A stretch of 36,117 nt of DNA, taken from NCBI GenBank assembly GCA_035713725.1, contig DASTMZ010000056.1, positions 1-36,117 on the forward strand, given 5' to 3'. Below are positions 16,119-24,041 of this stretch, one piece after another. The translations under genes and the position numbers were made by a program. The notes under the pieces were generated by a model. The model was not told the DNA's origin. It saw nothing but the letters and a program-made list of their open reading frames with translations, and did no database searches. Origin of the DNA: DASQPR01 sp035713725. GTDB taxonomy: Bacteria > Actinomycetota > Actinomycetes > Mycobacteriales > Micromonosporaceae. Numbering within the stretch: the stretch's first letter is position 1; every line of letters begins with the position of its first letter.

Positions 16119-17840
16119 TCATGTCTGATCCCTTCGCAGGCGGCGGAGGTTGAAGATCATTGCCGGGATGACCAGGATGAACAGCAGCACGCCGAGGGCG
16201 CTACCGAGACCGGAGTCCTGCACGCCACCGAACGCGACCTGGTACATCTGCACGGCGACGACCGTGGAGTGCGGCAGCGACTCGGACGGCGAAATCACGT
16301 AGATCAGGTCGAACGTCTTCAGCACGTTGATGACCAGGGTCACGAACACGACGATCAACACCGGGCGGACCAGCGGAATGGTCACGCGCCGGAACACCTG
16401 CCACTCGGTCGCGCCGTCCACGCGCGCCGCCTCGAGCGCGTCGCGCGGCAGCGCGGCGAGACCGGCGGCGATCAGCACCATCGCGAACCCGGCCCACACC
16501 CACAGGTAGGACACGATGATGGCCGGCGTGACGAACGTCGGGCCGAGCCAGTTCACGCCGCCGTAGGGCGCGGCGAAGTTCGAGGCCGGCAACCGCAACG
16601 TGTACCCGCTGCCGGTGAGGTTCGCGAAGTGGAACGTGCCGTCGTCCGCGGTCTTCGTCGTGTCGAGCACCTTGCCGTTGCGGACGGCCTGGACGGTGAT
16701 GCCGCCAAGGCCACGCTCGCCTTGGTCGATGGCGTTCGTCGTGCCGCCGCCGCCGAGCTTGAAGTCGAGCCACACAGTGCCGGTCACGCCCGACCCAGAC
16801 GCCTGGACCGCTTGCTTGTCGTGCGTCGGCAGGTTCGCCGGCGCAATGCCGACCAGCGGCAGCACCACTGGCGTACCAGCGTTCACGCTCGTAGCGGTCT
16901 GGAAGTTGCCCTTGCCCGCGCCGATCAGCACCTTCGTATCGCGTGGCCGCGCGCCCGGATACTCCGACGAGGGCGCGAACGTGTCGTGGATCGCGACTAC
17001 GACGGCGTTCAGCGCGCCGCGGTCCGGGCTCGAGTCGTAGACAAGACGCCACGTCACGCCGGCGGACAGGAACGAGATGGCCATGGGTACGAACAGGATT
17101 GTCTTGAACGCGGTCGCGAGCCGGATCCGCTCCGTCAGCACCGCGAAGACCAGTCCAAGGATCGATACGAGGGTCGGCGCGACGACGACCCAGATGATGT
17201 TGTTCGTGATCGCGTGCCGCGTCGTCGGGTCGGTGAACATCGTGCCGTAGTTGTGCAGGCCGACGAACTTCTGCCCGTTCGAGTCGTGGAAGCTATACCA
17301 GACCGTGTCGACGATGGGCCATGCCACGAGCACGGCGAGCACGACGAGGGCGGGCGCGAGGAAGATGACGCTGATCGTGCGGCGTTCGCGCCGGGGCTTG
17401 TCGATGTGGTCGGCGCCGTTCACGCGCGTGCGCGGCGGGCCGCCCGTGGTGATGGCGGTGGCCGCTGTGCCGGTGGCGACCGTCGTGGTGGCCGCGTTTC
17501 CGGTCGGCGCGAGCGTCGCGGTCGCACCACCGTCGGGTGCGGCGTGACGGCCGGCATCGTCGGAGCCACTGCGGGCATCGGGAACTGGGGCGCCGCCGGG
17601 GCCGCGATGGCGCCCGGCGGCACCGTCAGTGCCTCCCACGGTTGACGTCTCGACCGGATCCGCGGTCGGATGCGATGGCGCGGCCAGGCTATCGGCCGCG
17701 CCGGCTTGTGGTGCTGTCACGGCGTCCGGCCGGTCGGCGACTCCGCCGACGCCACCCGTACGGTCCGGCACGTTGTTGCCGGCGTCCGCCGTGGTGGAAC
17801 CGGCCGCCGCGCCGTCGACCGGCTCGGATGCACGTGTCAT
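16119..17840 (-). CDS. Carbohydrate ABC transporter permease (MalF-type) with extra N-terminus and periplasm-side insertion
   Basis: This is a 573-residue protein where about 300 is usual. Residues 1-155 are a Pro/Ala/Thr/Gly/Asp-rich, disordered cytosolic extension. The first helix is about 157-178 (SVIFLAPALVVLAVLVAWPI). The TM core is split: after WRLVYDSSPDRGALN (263-278) comes an insertion of about 145 residues (285-430), then WLGPTFVTPAIIVSYLWVWAG resumes the core. The insertion's second half (VTGTVWLDF, GERGLGGITVQAV, ADDGTFHFANL, GYTLRLP) looks like a carboxypeptidase-regulatory/SdrD-B-type beta-sandwich, and its position is on the outer face. The EAA loop is EAARVDGATEWQVFRRVTIPL (470-490). 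The stop of the binding-protein gene overlaps ATG 17843; ATG 17840 has better spacing to GGGAG. Confidence 0.9.
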   Translation of the reverse strand: MTRASEPVDGAAAGSTTADAGNNVPDRTGGVGGVADRPDAVTAPQAGAADSLAAPSHPTADPVETSTVGGTDGAAGRHRGPGGAPVPDARSGSDDAGRHAAPDGGATATLAPTGNAATTTVATGTAATAITTGGPPRTRVNGADHIDKPRRERRTISVIFLAPALVVLAVLVAWPIVDTVWYSFHDSNGQKFVGLHNYGTMFTDPTTRHAITNNIIWVVVAPTLVSILGLVFAVLTERIRLATAFKTILFVPMAISFLSAGVTWRLVYDSSPDRGALNAVVVAIHDTFAPSSEYPGARPRDTKVLIGAGKGNFQTATSVNAGTPVVLPLVGIAPANLPTHDKQAVQASGSGVTGTVWLDFKLGGGGTTNAIDQGERGLGGITVQAVRNGKVLDTTKTADDGTFHFANLTGSGYTLRLPASNFAAPYGGVNWLGPTFVTPAIIVSYLWVWAGFAMVLIAAGLAALPRDALEAARVDGATEWQVFRRVTIPLVRPVLIVVFVTLVINVLKTFDLIYVISPSESLPHSTVVAVQMYQVAFGGVQDSGLGSALGVLLFILVIPAMIFNLRRLRRDQT

Positions 17841-17842
17841 CA

Positions 17843-19159
17843 TCAGCTCCCTGCGTAGTCCTTCTTCGCCGCGGCCTCGAGCTGCGCTGCGGTCGCCGCC
17901 GGGTTGCTCGGGTTGCCGACGAACGCGCTCAGGATGTTCCACTCGTCCGCGCTCTTCTGCCCGCCGAACGCCGGCGGCGTCTGGTCGGACATGTCGAACA
18001 CGACCGACTGCGACGAGACGAGCGCTTGCGCGATCTGCCGCGTCGTGTCGTCGGGGTAGACCGACGCATCGAGCTTGGAGTTGGCCGACGTGAAGCCGCC
18101 CTTCGCCGCCCAGATCGCGGCGGCCTCCGGCGACGCGAGGTAGGCCATCAGAGCCATCGCGGCCGGCGTGTTCTTCAACGCCACGGCCTCGTCACCGCCG
18201 CTGACGACGGCCGGCTGAGATCCGTTGATGGACGGGAAGTTGAAGAACTTGGCGGTGTCGCCGACCTTGAACTTGCCGAGCTTCGTGATGTCCGTACCCA
18301 CGAAGTCGCCCTCGTAGAGCATCGCGGCCTTCGGGCTCGCCCCGAACACGTCCGCCTCGGATTGCGTGAAGCTCAGTTGCGTCGCGCCAGGCTCGACAAC
18401 GCCGGACTGCTTGAGGTAGTCCGCCCAGGTCTGCAGCGCGGTGATCACCGAGGGATCGGTCCATGCGATCTTGTGCTGCGTGAGCTGGTTGTACTTGTCG
18501 ACGCCCGCGGTCCGCAGGTAGATGTTCTCGAACCAGTCCGTCGCCGGCCAGCCGTCACCGGCCGGGATCGCCATCGCGGCGACGCCGGAGTCGGCGATCG
18601 TCTTGGACACGGTCAGGAACTGGTCCCAGGTGGTCGGCGGCTGTACGCCGGCGTTGGCGAAGTCCTGCGTGTTGTACCACACGACGGACTTGTTGGCGGC
18701 CTTGAAGAACACGCCGTATAGCTGGCCGTTGATGGTGCCCAGCTGCTGCCACGAGTTGGAGAAGTTCGCCTTCGTCGCGGCCGCCGCGTCGCCGGTCATC
18801 GGGAAGATCTGGCTCTTGGCGGCGAGTTGGTTGACCTCGCCGGGCTGCGCGATTAGTGCGACGTCGGGCGGGTTGCCACCGGCGACGCGCGTGTTGACCA
18901 GCACCGACGTGTTGTCGCCGCCGGACGTGTACGTGATCGAGGCACCCGTCTTCTTCGTGAAGCCGTCGAGCACCGCCTGGAACGAAGCCTGCTCGGCACC
19001 GCTCCACTCGGCGATCACCTCGAGATGTTGGCCCTTGAGGCTCTGCGCGCCGGAAGTCGAACCACCGCCCGCGCCACCTCCACCGCCGCTACTACAGGCG
19101 GCAACGCTGGCCGCGAGTAACGCGACACTGACGACGCCGACCTTTCTCTTGTGGCGCAT
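17843..19159 (-). CDS. Sugar ABC transporter substrate-binding lipoprotein
   Basis: The 438-residue product starts with a lipoprotein signal: basic MRHKRK, a hydrophobic stretch, and lipobox VAAC with the lipidated Cys at residue 22. A Gly/Ser linker follows. The rest is a family 1 extracellular solute-binding protein (YTSGGDNTSVLVNTRVAGGNPPDVALI near residue 75 and WLFENIYL-like mid segment). It binds a carbohydrate outside the membrane and feeds the two permeases. ATG 19159 has AGGAG eight bases upstream; a TTG at 19162 is in frame but less likely. The stop touches the MalF-type permease start (TGATG). The sugar is not predictable and no glycosidase is nearby. Confidence 0.92.
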   Translation of the reverse strand: MRHKRKVGVVSVALLAASVAACSSGGGGGAGGGSTSGAQSLKGQHLEVIAEWSGAEQASFQAVLDGFTKKTGASITYTSGGDNTSVLVNTRVAGGNPPDVALIAQPGEVNQLAAKSQIFPMTGDAAAATKANFSNSWQQLGTINGQLYGVFFKAANKSVVWYNTQDFANAGVQPPTTWDQFLTVSKTIADSGVAAMAIPAGDGWPATDWFENIYLRTAGVDKYNQLTQHKIAWTDPSVITALQTWADYLKQSGVVEPGATQLSFTQSEADVFGASPKAAMLYEGDFVGTDITKLGKFKVGDTAKFFNFPSINGSQPAVVSGGDEAVALKNTPAAMALMAYLASPEAAAIWAAKGGFTSANSKLDASVYPDDTTRQIAQALVSSQSVVFDMSDQTPPAFGGQKSADEWNILSAFVGNPSNPAATAAQLEAAAKKDYAGS

Positions 19160-19195
19160 CAACCGTTCTCCTTCCCCAGGGAATGAACTCTCACT

Positions 19196-19228
19196 AAAAC
19201 CAGCGCGCGACCGGTTGCGGAGTCGCGC
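19196..19228 (-). terminator. Intrinsic-terminator-like hairpin between ATPase and binding-protein genes
   Basis: On the minus strand GCGCGAC (complement of 19222-19228) pairs with GTCGCGC (19205-19211) around a 10-base loop, and TGGTTTTAG follows (TTTT at 19196-19199). Hairpin plus T run is the standard intrinsic terminator. It sits in the 78-base gap after the ATPase gene and before the binding-protein gene, so it may attenuate transcription between them. Confidence 0.55.
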
Positions 19229-19237
19229 ACCGGAGGC

Positions 19238-20440
19238 TCACCAGATCGATCGGCCGTCGTCTGGATCGAAGAAGTGCAGCCGGCCGAGGTCGACAACGAC
19301 CTCGAGCACGTCACCCTCGTGCACTTGCGACCGAGGGCTGAGGCGCGCCACGATCACCGTGCCGCCCGACGCGCCGACACCGCCACCGGCGAGGTCGGCG
19401 GCGCCCGAGTCGCGGTCGAGCTCCTTGGTGTCGTCGGTCACCACGGCGGGTACGTCGACCCGCGCGTGCGCCAGTAGATCCGAACCCAGCGCCTCGGTGA
19501 GGTCGACGCGAGCGCGCAGCGTGGCACCCGGCTCCTCGGTGACGAGTGCGGCGTCCGCGAGATCCTCCGGGCGGATGCCGATCGCGATCGGGCGGTCGTA
19601 GTAGCCGCCGAGGCGCGGCCGGTCGACCATCGTCTCCGGCGGGATGGCCAGCGTCTGGTCGCCAAGGTGCAGCGTGACGCCGCCGTCGTTGCCGCGCCGG
19701 AGCGTACCGAGCAGCAGGTTCATCGACGGCGAGCCGATGAATCCGGCGACGAACAGGTTCACCGGGCGCTCGTACAGCTCTTGTGGCGGTGCGACTTGCT
19801 GCAACACGCCCTTCTTCATGACCGCGACCCGGTGGCCGAGCGTCATCGCCTCGGTCTGGTCGTGTGTCACGTAGATCGTGGTGGTGCCCATCTGCCGGGT
19901 GGTGCGCGCGATCTCGGCACGCATCTGGACACGCAGCTTCGCGTCCAGATTCGACAGCGGCTCGTCCATGAGGAACGCGCTGGGATTGCGGACCATCGCC
20001 CGGCCCATCGCCACCCGCTGCCGCTGACCGCCGGACAGTGCTCCCGGCCGCCTTGTCAGGTGCTCGGTCAGGCCGAGCACGTCGGCGGCCGACCGGACCC
20101 GAGTGTCGATGTCCTTCTTCGGCATCTTGCGCATGCGCATGCCGAACGCCATGTTCTCGAACACGTCGAGATGTGGGTAGAGCGCGTAGCTCTGGAACAC
20201 CATCGCCACGTCGCGGTCTCGCGACGGCACATGGTTGACGATGCGGCCGCCGATGCGCACCTGTCCGGCGCTGATGTCCTCGAGGCCGGCGACCATTCGG
20301 AGCGCAGTGGTCTTGCCACAGCCGGATGGCCCGACGAGCACGAGAAACTCACCATCGGTGACCAGCAGATTCAGGTCGTCGACGGCCTTCGTGCCGTCCG
20401 GATACACCTTGCTCACGTTCTCGAGCGTGACCTCGGCCAA
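19238..20440 (-). CDS. ABC transporter ATP-binding protein (UgpC/MsmK/MalK type)
   Basis: The 400-residue protein has all the ATPase motifs: Walker A GPSGCGKTT (about 37-45), Q-loop VFQSYALYPHL, signature LSGGQRQRVAMGRAM (about 134), Walker B AFLMDEPLSNLDAKLR, and the switch VTHDQTEAMTLG. The C-terminal half (about 240-400) is the regulatory OB-like domain typical of sugar importers, with IGIRPEDL. It energises import by the downstream permeases. The start is TTG 20440, supported by GGAG six bases upstream and by the conserved N-terminus (M)AEVTLENVSKVY; no better start exists. It may also serve other sugar importers, as MsmX-type ATPases do. Confidence 0.93.
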   Translation of the reverse strand: MAEVTLENVSKVYPDGTKAVDDLNLLVTDGEFLVLVGPSGCGKTTALRMVAGLEDISAGQVRIGGRIVNHVPSRDRDVAMVFQSYALYPHLDVFENMAFGMRMRKMPKKDIDTRVRSAADVLGLTEHLTRRPGALSGGQRQRVAMGRAMVRNPSAFLMDEPLSNLDAKLRVQMRAEIARTTRQMGTTTIYVTHDQTEAMTLGHRVAVMKKGVLQQVAPPQELYERPVNLFVAGFIGSPSMNLLLGTLRRGNDGGVTLHLGDQTLAIPPETMVDRPRLGGYYDRPIAIGIRPEDLADAALVTEEPGATLRARVDLTEALGSDLLAHARVDVPAVVTDDTKELDRDSGAADLAGGGVGASGGTVIVARLSPRSQVHEGDVLEVVVDLGRLHFFDPDDGRSIW

Positions 20441-20914
20441 CGTCGTCTCCGATGGGTGCGAACGTGCAGTCGCGGTGCGCTGGCGAGGCCGGCTTCGGCG
20501 ACGGCTCTGACCGCTAAAGCGTTGTCGGCATCGAAGGCTGAGATCCAGAGCGAGCTATCGGCTGCAACGCAACGGCAAGCAACCTCACAAGATCAACATT
20601 GCGCATGGTGAGCCGCTTGACTGCGAACAAGCTCCGTTAAACACGGCCTGACCTGCGGCTATAACGCGAATGGCGACGGCGTCATGCGTCCACATCGATG
20701 CGTGGTGCAGATGTCCGACTCAGCGACATCGGTTAACGTGCCGTAACCTCGGTGTTACTTAGGTCTGCGCCGCACCCCCGCGGCCAGCGGTGCCAGGTGA
20801 AGTGTGCCACGCCAGGGCGTTCCCGGGTCGCCCCGTCGCGCGTACCACCGCGAATCGACCACGCAGGCGCCCGGTGCAGCTGCTCACGGCACGCCGTGGC
20901 GGGAGGGAGGTCCG
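20441..20914. other. Divergent intergenic region between the sugar ATPase and nnaR
   Basis: It holds no convincing gene. The notable element is the triple GTNAC-like box at 20732-20758 (listed separately). The region 20441-20730 shows no clear operator for the sugar importer; a GGGAGGGAGG at 20901-20910 is the Shine-Dalgarno for the right-hand gene. Composition is normal for the window. Confidence 0.5.
20732..20758 (+). promoter_or_regulatory. GlnR-like binding box upstream of nnaR
   Basis: GTTAAC (20732-20737), GTAAC (20743-20747) and GTTAC (20754-20758) follow one another. The last two are inverted and six bases apart, and their AC dinucleotides are nine bases apart. This is the layout of actinobacterial GlnR sites (GTnAC-n6-GnAAC type). 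It stands in front of a NnaR homologue, a known GlnR partner, which makes the reading attractive. It is still inferred from pattern and context. Confidence 0.5.
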
Positions 20915-22054
20915 GTGGTCGCGACCGCGAGCGCACTGGTCCTCATGCGCCCGCCCGGTGTCGCACCACTGGCCGGGTATGCAGTGGCGATCGCATCGGA
21001 CCGCCGGCGCGCGCACCTCGCGGACGCCATGGAACAACACGGTGCGCGCAGCGTGTCCGTACAGGCAGTGCGGACGTACACGACGGCAGACGAGATCGCA
21101 TTGCGCGCCGCGACCGAGGCGGTCATCGCCGAACCGGTCGAGGAACTCGTGGTCACCTCGAACTTCGGGTTCTCGCTGTGGCTGCGGTCGGCGGCGCGGT
21201 GGGGGATGCGCGACGCGTTGCTCGGTCGGTTCCGAGGTGCCCGGTTGCTCGCGGCGAGCGCGCGTGCCGCGGATGGCCTGCGAGAGGCCGGTTTCGCCGA
21301 GATCTGGTCGACCGCCGCCGGCACCACCGAGGAAATCGTGCGCTACCTGCTCGCGCAGCGGCTGCCCGGCCGCCACATCGCGATGCAGTGCGGTGGACCG
21401 GACAGCATCGACCTCTGCCACGGGTTGCGGCGCGCGGGTACGAACCTGATCGCCGTACCCACTTATCAATGCGCACCGCCCGCGCACGCCGACATCCTGC
21501 GACGGCTCGGCGAGCAGATCGAATATCGCCAGATCGACGCGGTTGTCTTCGCTTCGCCGGAGGCGGTCGAGAACGTTCTCGCGCAGGCGCGGGTGGACGG
21601 TCGACTCGATGCGGTGCTGAACGCATTCGCCACCGACCTGCCGGCGGTGTGCCGCACCGAACTCGGCGCGGCGCCGCTGCGTGCGCTCGGCGTGACACCG
21701 ATCATCGGCTCCGCGCCATTCGGCGAGGAGGCGCTGGACGCGGTGGTCGGCGCGGTCGGACGGCGGGCGGTACGGCTGCGGATCAGCGGCCACCGGATGG
21801 AGGTACGTGGTCAGGCGGTCGTGATGAACGGTGAGTTGGTCGCGATCCAGCCCGGTCCGATCGGCGTGCTTCGCACCCTCGCGCGGCATCCCGGCCAGGT
21901 GATGTCGTGCGCGGACATCCGCCGCGAGACGCCGGGGTGGACGCAGAGCGACGACCACGCGATCGAGATGGCGGTGTCCCGCCTGCGGCGGTCGTTGAAC
22001 GGCGGCCACATGATCCAGACGGTGATGAAACGCGGCTATCGCTTGGCCGTGTAG
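20915..22054 (+). CDS. nnaR: NnaR-like regulator: HemD (uroporphyrinogen-III synthase) domain fused to winged helix
   Basis: The 379-residue product has a HemD-like half (about residues 1-270, with ASDRRRAHLADAMEQHGA and a central VVFASPEAVENVL). Its C-terminus is an OmpR-type DNA-binding domain (about 286-379, with PIGVLRTLARHPGQVMS and AIEMAVSRLRRSLN ending in KRGYRLAV). This combination is that of NnaR (S. coelicolor and M. smegmatis) and Rv0260c, which co-activate nitrate/nitrite assimilation genes with GlnR. The start is GTG 20915 behind GGGAGGGAGG; ATG 20945 is an alternative. The classical targets (nirBD, narK, nasA) are not in the window. HemD catalysis is probably not its role. Confidence 0.85.
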   Translation: MVATASALVLMRPPGVAPLAGYAVAIASDRRRAHLADAMEQHGARSVSVQAVRTYTTADEIALRAATEAVIAEPVEELVVTSNFGFSLWLRSAARWGMRDALLGRFRGARLLAASARAADGLREAGFAEIWSTAAGTTEEIVRYLLAQRLPGRHIAMQCGGPDSIDLCHGLRRAGTNLIAVPTYQCAPPAHADILRRLGEQIEYRQIDAVVFASPEAVENVLAQARVDGRLDAVLNAFATDLPAVCRTELGAAPLRALGVTPIIGSAPFGEEALDAVVGAVGRRAVRLRISGHRMEVRGQAVVMNGELVAIQPGPIGVLRTLARHPGQVMSCADIRRETPGWTQSDDHAIEMAVSRLRRSLNGGHMIQTVMKRGYRLAV

Positions 22055-22102
22055 CGCCGCGAATCGGGGTGACGCATCGCTGGCTAGCGGTAAAGCTGCC
22101 GG

Positions 22103-22804
22103 TCACGGCACGACGAGCGTCTCTCCGACGTCGAGCCTGCGCCGCTTACCGTCGCCGAGCACCCAGACGGCCTGGTGACCGGCGACCGTGAAGACCTGAG
22201 GGCCGCCCACCAACGCGGTTTCCTCGTCGACGCCGACCAGCGTCACGCCGTCCGGCGGCCGGAACAACGGCCGCGTCATCAGGTCGGGGATCCAGCCGAG
22301 CATCCGGTCGAAGTGCGGGATGACCCGAAGACGCGGCAACAACCCGAGCCCCGGCCGGCCGCCATTGTTGGGATGGCGTAGGTCCGGAACGTGGTCGGCC
22401 ATCGCCATGGCACCCGCGCTGCAGCCGGCCAACGCGGCGCCGCCGCGCCACGCATCGACGATCGCGCGCCACAACGCGGTGTCGCGCAGCGTGTCGGCCA
22501 GCACCCCCGGACTGCCACCGGACAAGTAAATGAGGCCGGCACCGGCAACTTGCGCGGCGATATCTGGATCGTCGGCCTCGGACCGGTTGGTGACCACCAG
22601 TGGTACGGCCTCGACGCCCAGCCGCTCGGCCTGCGCACGTCCCAACTCGACCCAGTACGCGAGTCGTGCCGAACCTTCGGGCGCGGCGGCGGTCGGGATC
22701 TGTACGTACCGCGGCGCACGTCCGTCGATCAGTGCGCGCTCCACGTCCAGCATCGACGGCAAGTATTCGCCCGACCCGACGAGGGCGAGCGGGCCAGGAT
22801 CCAT
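22103..22804 (-). CDS. S51 peptidase-like (dipeptidase E/cyanophycinase, glutaminase-like fold)
   Basis: The 233-residue protein has the class-I-glutaminase-like elbow with nucleophile Ser in ALAGCSAGAMAMAD (about residues 124-137), preceded by GLIYLSGGSPGVLADTL. Later HFDRMLGWIPDL and GVDEETALV fit the S51 family, whose members hydrolyse Asp-X dipeptides or cyanophycin. The size is near that of PepE (about 230), so a cyanophycinase proper (larger) is less likely. The ATG at 22804 is used; it is divergent from aroB with a 78-base interval. The substrate is unknown. Confidence 0.8.
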   Translation of the reverse strand: MDPGPLALVGSGEYLPSMLDVERALIDGRAPRYVQIPTAAAPEGSARLAYWVELGRAQAERLGVEAVPLVVTNRSEADDPDIAAQVAGAGLIYLSGGSPGVLADTLRDTALWRAIVDAWRGGAALAGCSAGAMAMADHVPDLRHPNNGGRPGLGLLPRLRVIPHFDRMLGWIPDLMTRPLFRPPDGVTLVGVDEETALVGGPQVFTVAGHQAVWVLGDGKRRRLDVGETLVVP

Positions 22805-22882
22805 GTGCGCCAGCTTATTCGGCGGGCGGCCAGATGCCGACCGCCGGAGATGGTCACGGTCGGTGGCCGTACGCTCGACGCG

Positions 22883-23959
22883 ATGGCGGATGCGGTCGAG
22901 ATCGACGTTGGCGGGCCGGCACCGTACCAGGTGCTTGTCGGCCGTGACGTGCTCGGCACCGTACCGTCGCTGCTACCGGGTGCGAGCCGCGTCGCCGTGC
23001 TGTCTACGCCGTCGGTCGCCCCGTTCGCGGCGGCGGTGCGTGACCACTTCGCCGGCGTGGGCGTCACGGCGTTGCCGATCGACGTACCCGACGCGGAGTC
23101 GGCGAAGTCGATCGACGTGGCCAGCGGTTGCTGGGATGCGCTCGGCGCCACGGGTTTCACGCGCAGTGACGCGATCGTCGGCGTGGGCGGGGGAGCGGTG
23201 AGCGACCTCGCCGGATTCGTCGCGGCGTGCTGGCTGCGTGGCGTGCGCGTAGTTCACGTACCGACGTCCTTGCTCGGCATGGTGGACGCCGCCGTCGGCG
23301 GCAAGACCGGGGTGAATACGGCGGCCGGCAAGAACCTCGTCGGCGCGTTCCACCCGCCGGCCGGCGTCGTCTGCGATCTGTCCACGTTGGACACGTTGCC
23401 TGCGGCCGATCTGGCGGCCGGGCTCGTCGAGGTCGTCAAGTGCGGCTTTATCGCCGATCCCGAGATCCTGCGGGTCGTCGAGCACGATCCCATCGCCGCG
23501 CGCGAGCCCTCGTCCAGCACCGTCGCCGACCTCGTCGAGCGCGCGGTCCGCGTCAAGGCCGCGGTCGTCGCCGAAGACCTGCGCGAGTCGGGCCTGCGCG
23601 AGATCCTCAACTACGGCCACACGTTGGCGCACGCTATCGAAAAGCGCGAACGGTACGGCTGGCGGCACGGCGACGCGGTCGCGGTGGGTCTGGTTTTCGC
23701 GGCCGAACTCGGTCGGCTCGCTGGTCGGCTCGACGCGGCAACCGCCACGCGGCACCGGACAGTGCTCGCCGCGCTCGGTTTGCCGGTCACGTACGCAGCC
23801 GATGCCTGGCCCGAACTACGCGACACGATGCGCGTGGACAAGAAGACCCGTGGCGCGGTGCTGCGTTTCATCGTTCTCGACGGGCTCGGCAAGCCCGGCG
23901 TCCTCGCCGATCCGCCCGAGGAGCAACTGCGCGATGCGTACGCCGCGGTCGCCGCGTAA
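22883..23959 (+). CDS. aroB: 3-dehydroquinate synthase
   Basis: The 358-residue enzyme converts DAHP to 3-dehydroquinate in the shikimate pathway. NAD and metal signatures are present: DAIVGVGGGAVSDLAGF, HVPTSLLGMVDAAVGGKTGVN, then VEVVKCGFIAD (Glu ligand), ILNYGHTLAHAIE (His ligand) and RHGDAVAVGL (His ligand). The substrate-binding AGKNLVGAFHPP is intact. ATG 22883 gives the start; an in-frame ATG 22850 is possible and lies behind GGAG with almost no spacing. Its usual neighbour aroK is absent here. The sequence after the stop is a partial duplication of the gene's end. Confidence 0.96.
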   Translation: MADAVEIDVGGPAPYQVLVGRDVLGTVPSLLPGASRVAVLSTPSVAPFAAAVRDHFAGVGVTALPIDVPDAESAKSIDVASGCWDALGATGFTRSDAIVGVGGGAVSDLAGFVAACWLRGVRVVHVPTSLLGMVDAAVGGKTGVNTAAGKNLVGAFHPPAGVVCDLSTLDTLPAADLAAGLVEVVKCGFIADPEILRVVEHDPIAAREPSSSTVADLVERAVRVKAAVVAEDLRESGLREILNYGHTLAHAIEKRERYGWRHGDAVAVGLVFAAELGRLAGRLDAATATRHRTVLAALGLPVTYAADAWPELRDTMRVDKKTRGAVLRFIVLDGLGKPGVLADPPEEQLRDAYAAVAA

Positions 23960-24031
23960 GGCCTCCGCGCGTGGGCGTCGGCGGGTGGGCGTCGGCGGGT
24001 GGGCGCAGCGTCGGCGTCGCCGCGTAAGGCC
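23948..24031. repeat. Duplicated aroB 3' end plus 14-bp tandem repeat
   Basis: GTCGCCGCGTAAGGCC occurs at 23948-23963 (spanning the aroB stop) and again, identical, at 24016-24031. Between them GTGGGCGTCGGCGG is tandemly repeated at 23971-23984 and 23985-23998, with a degraded third copy from 23999. This resembles the repeats behind mcr and suggests local slippage duplication. Confidence 0.85.
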
Positions 24032-24041
24032 CCGCCGCGCG

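Noticed and set aside
15930..17645. 571-residue open frame on the plus strand
   Set aside because: It is antisense to the two permease genes and full of Arg/His/Asp as expected for a shadow of high-GC coding DNA.
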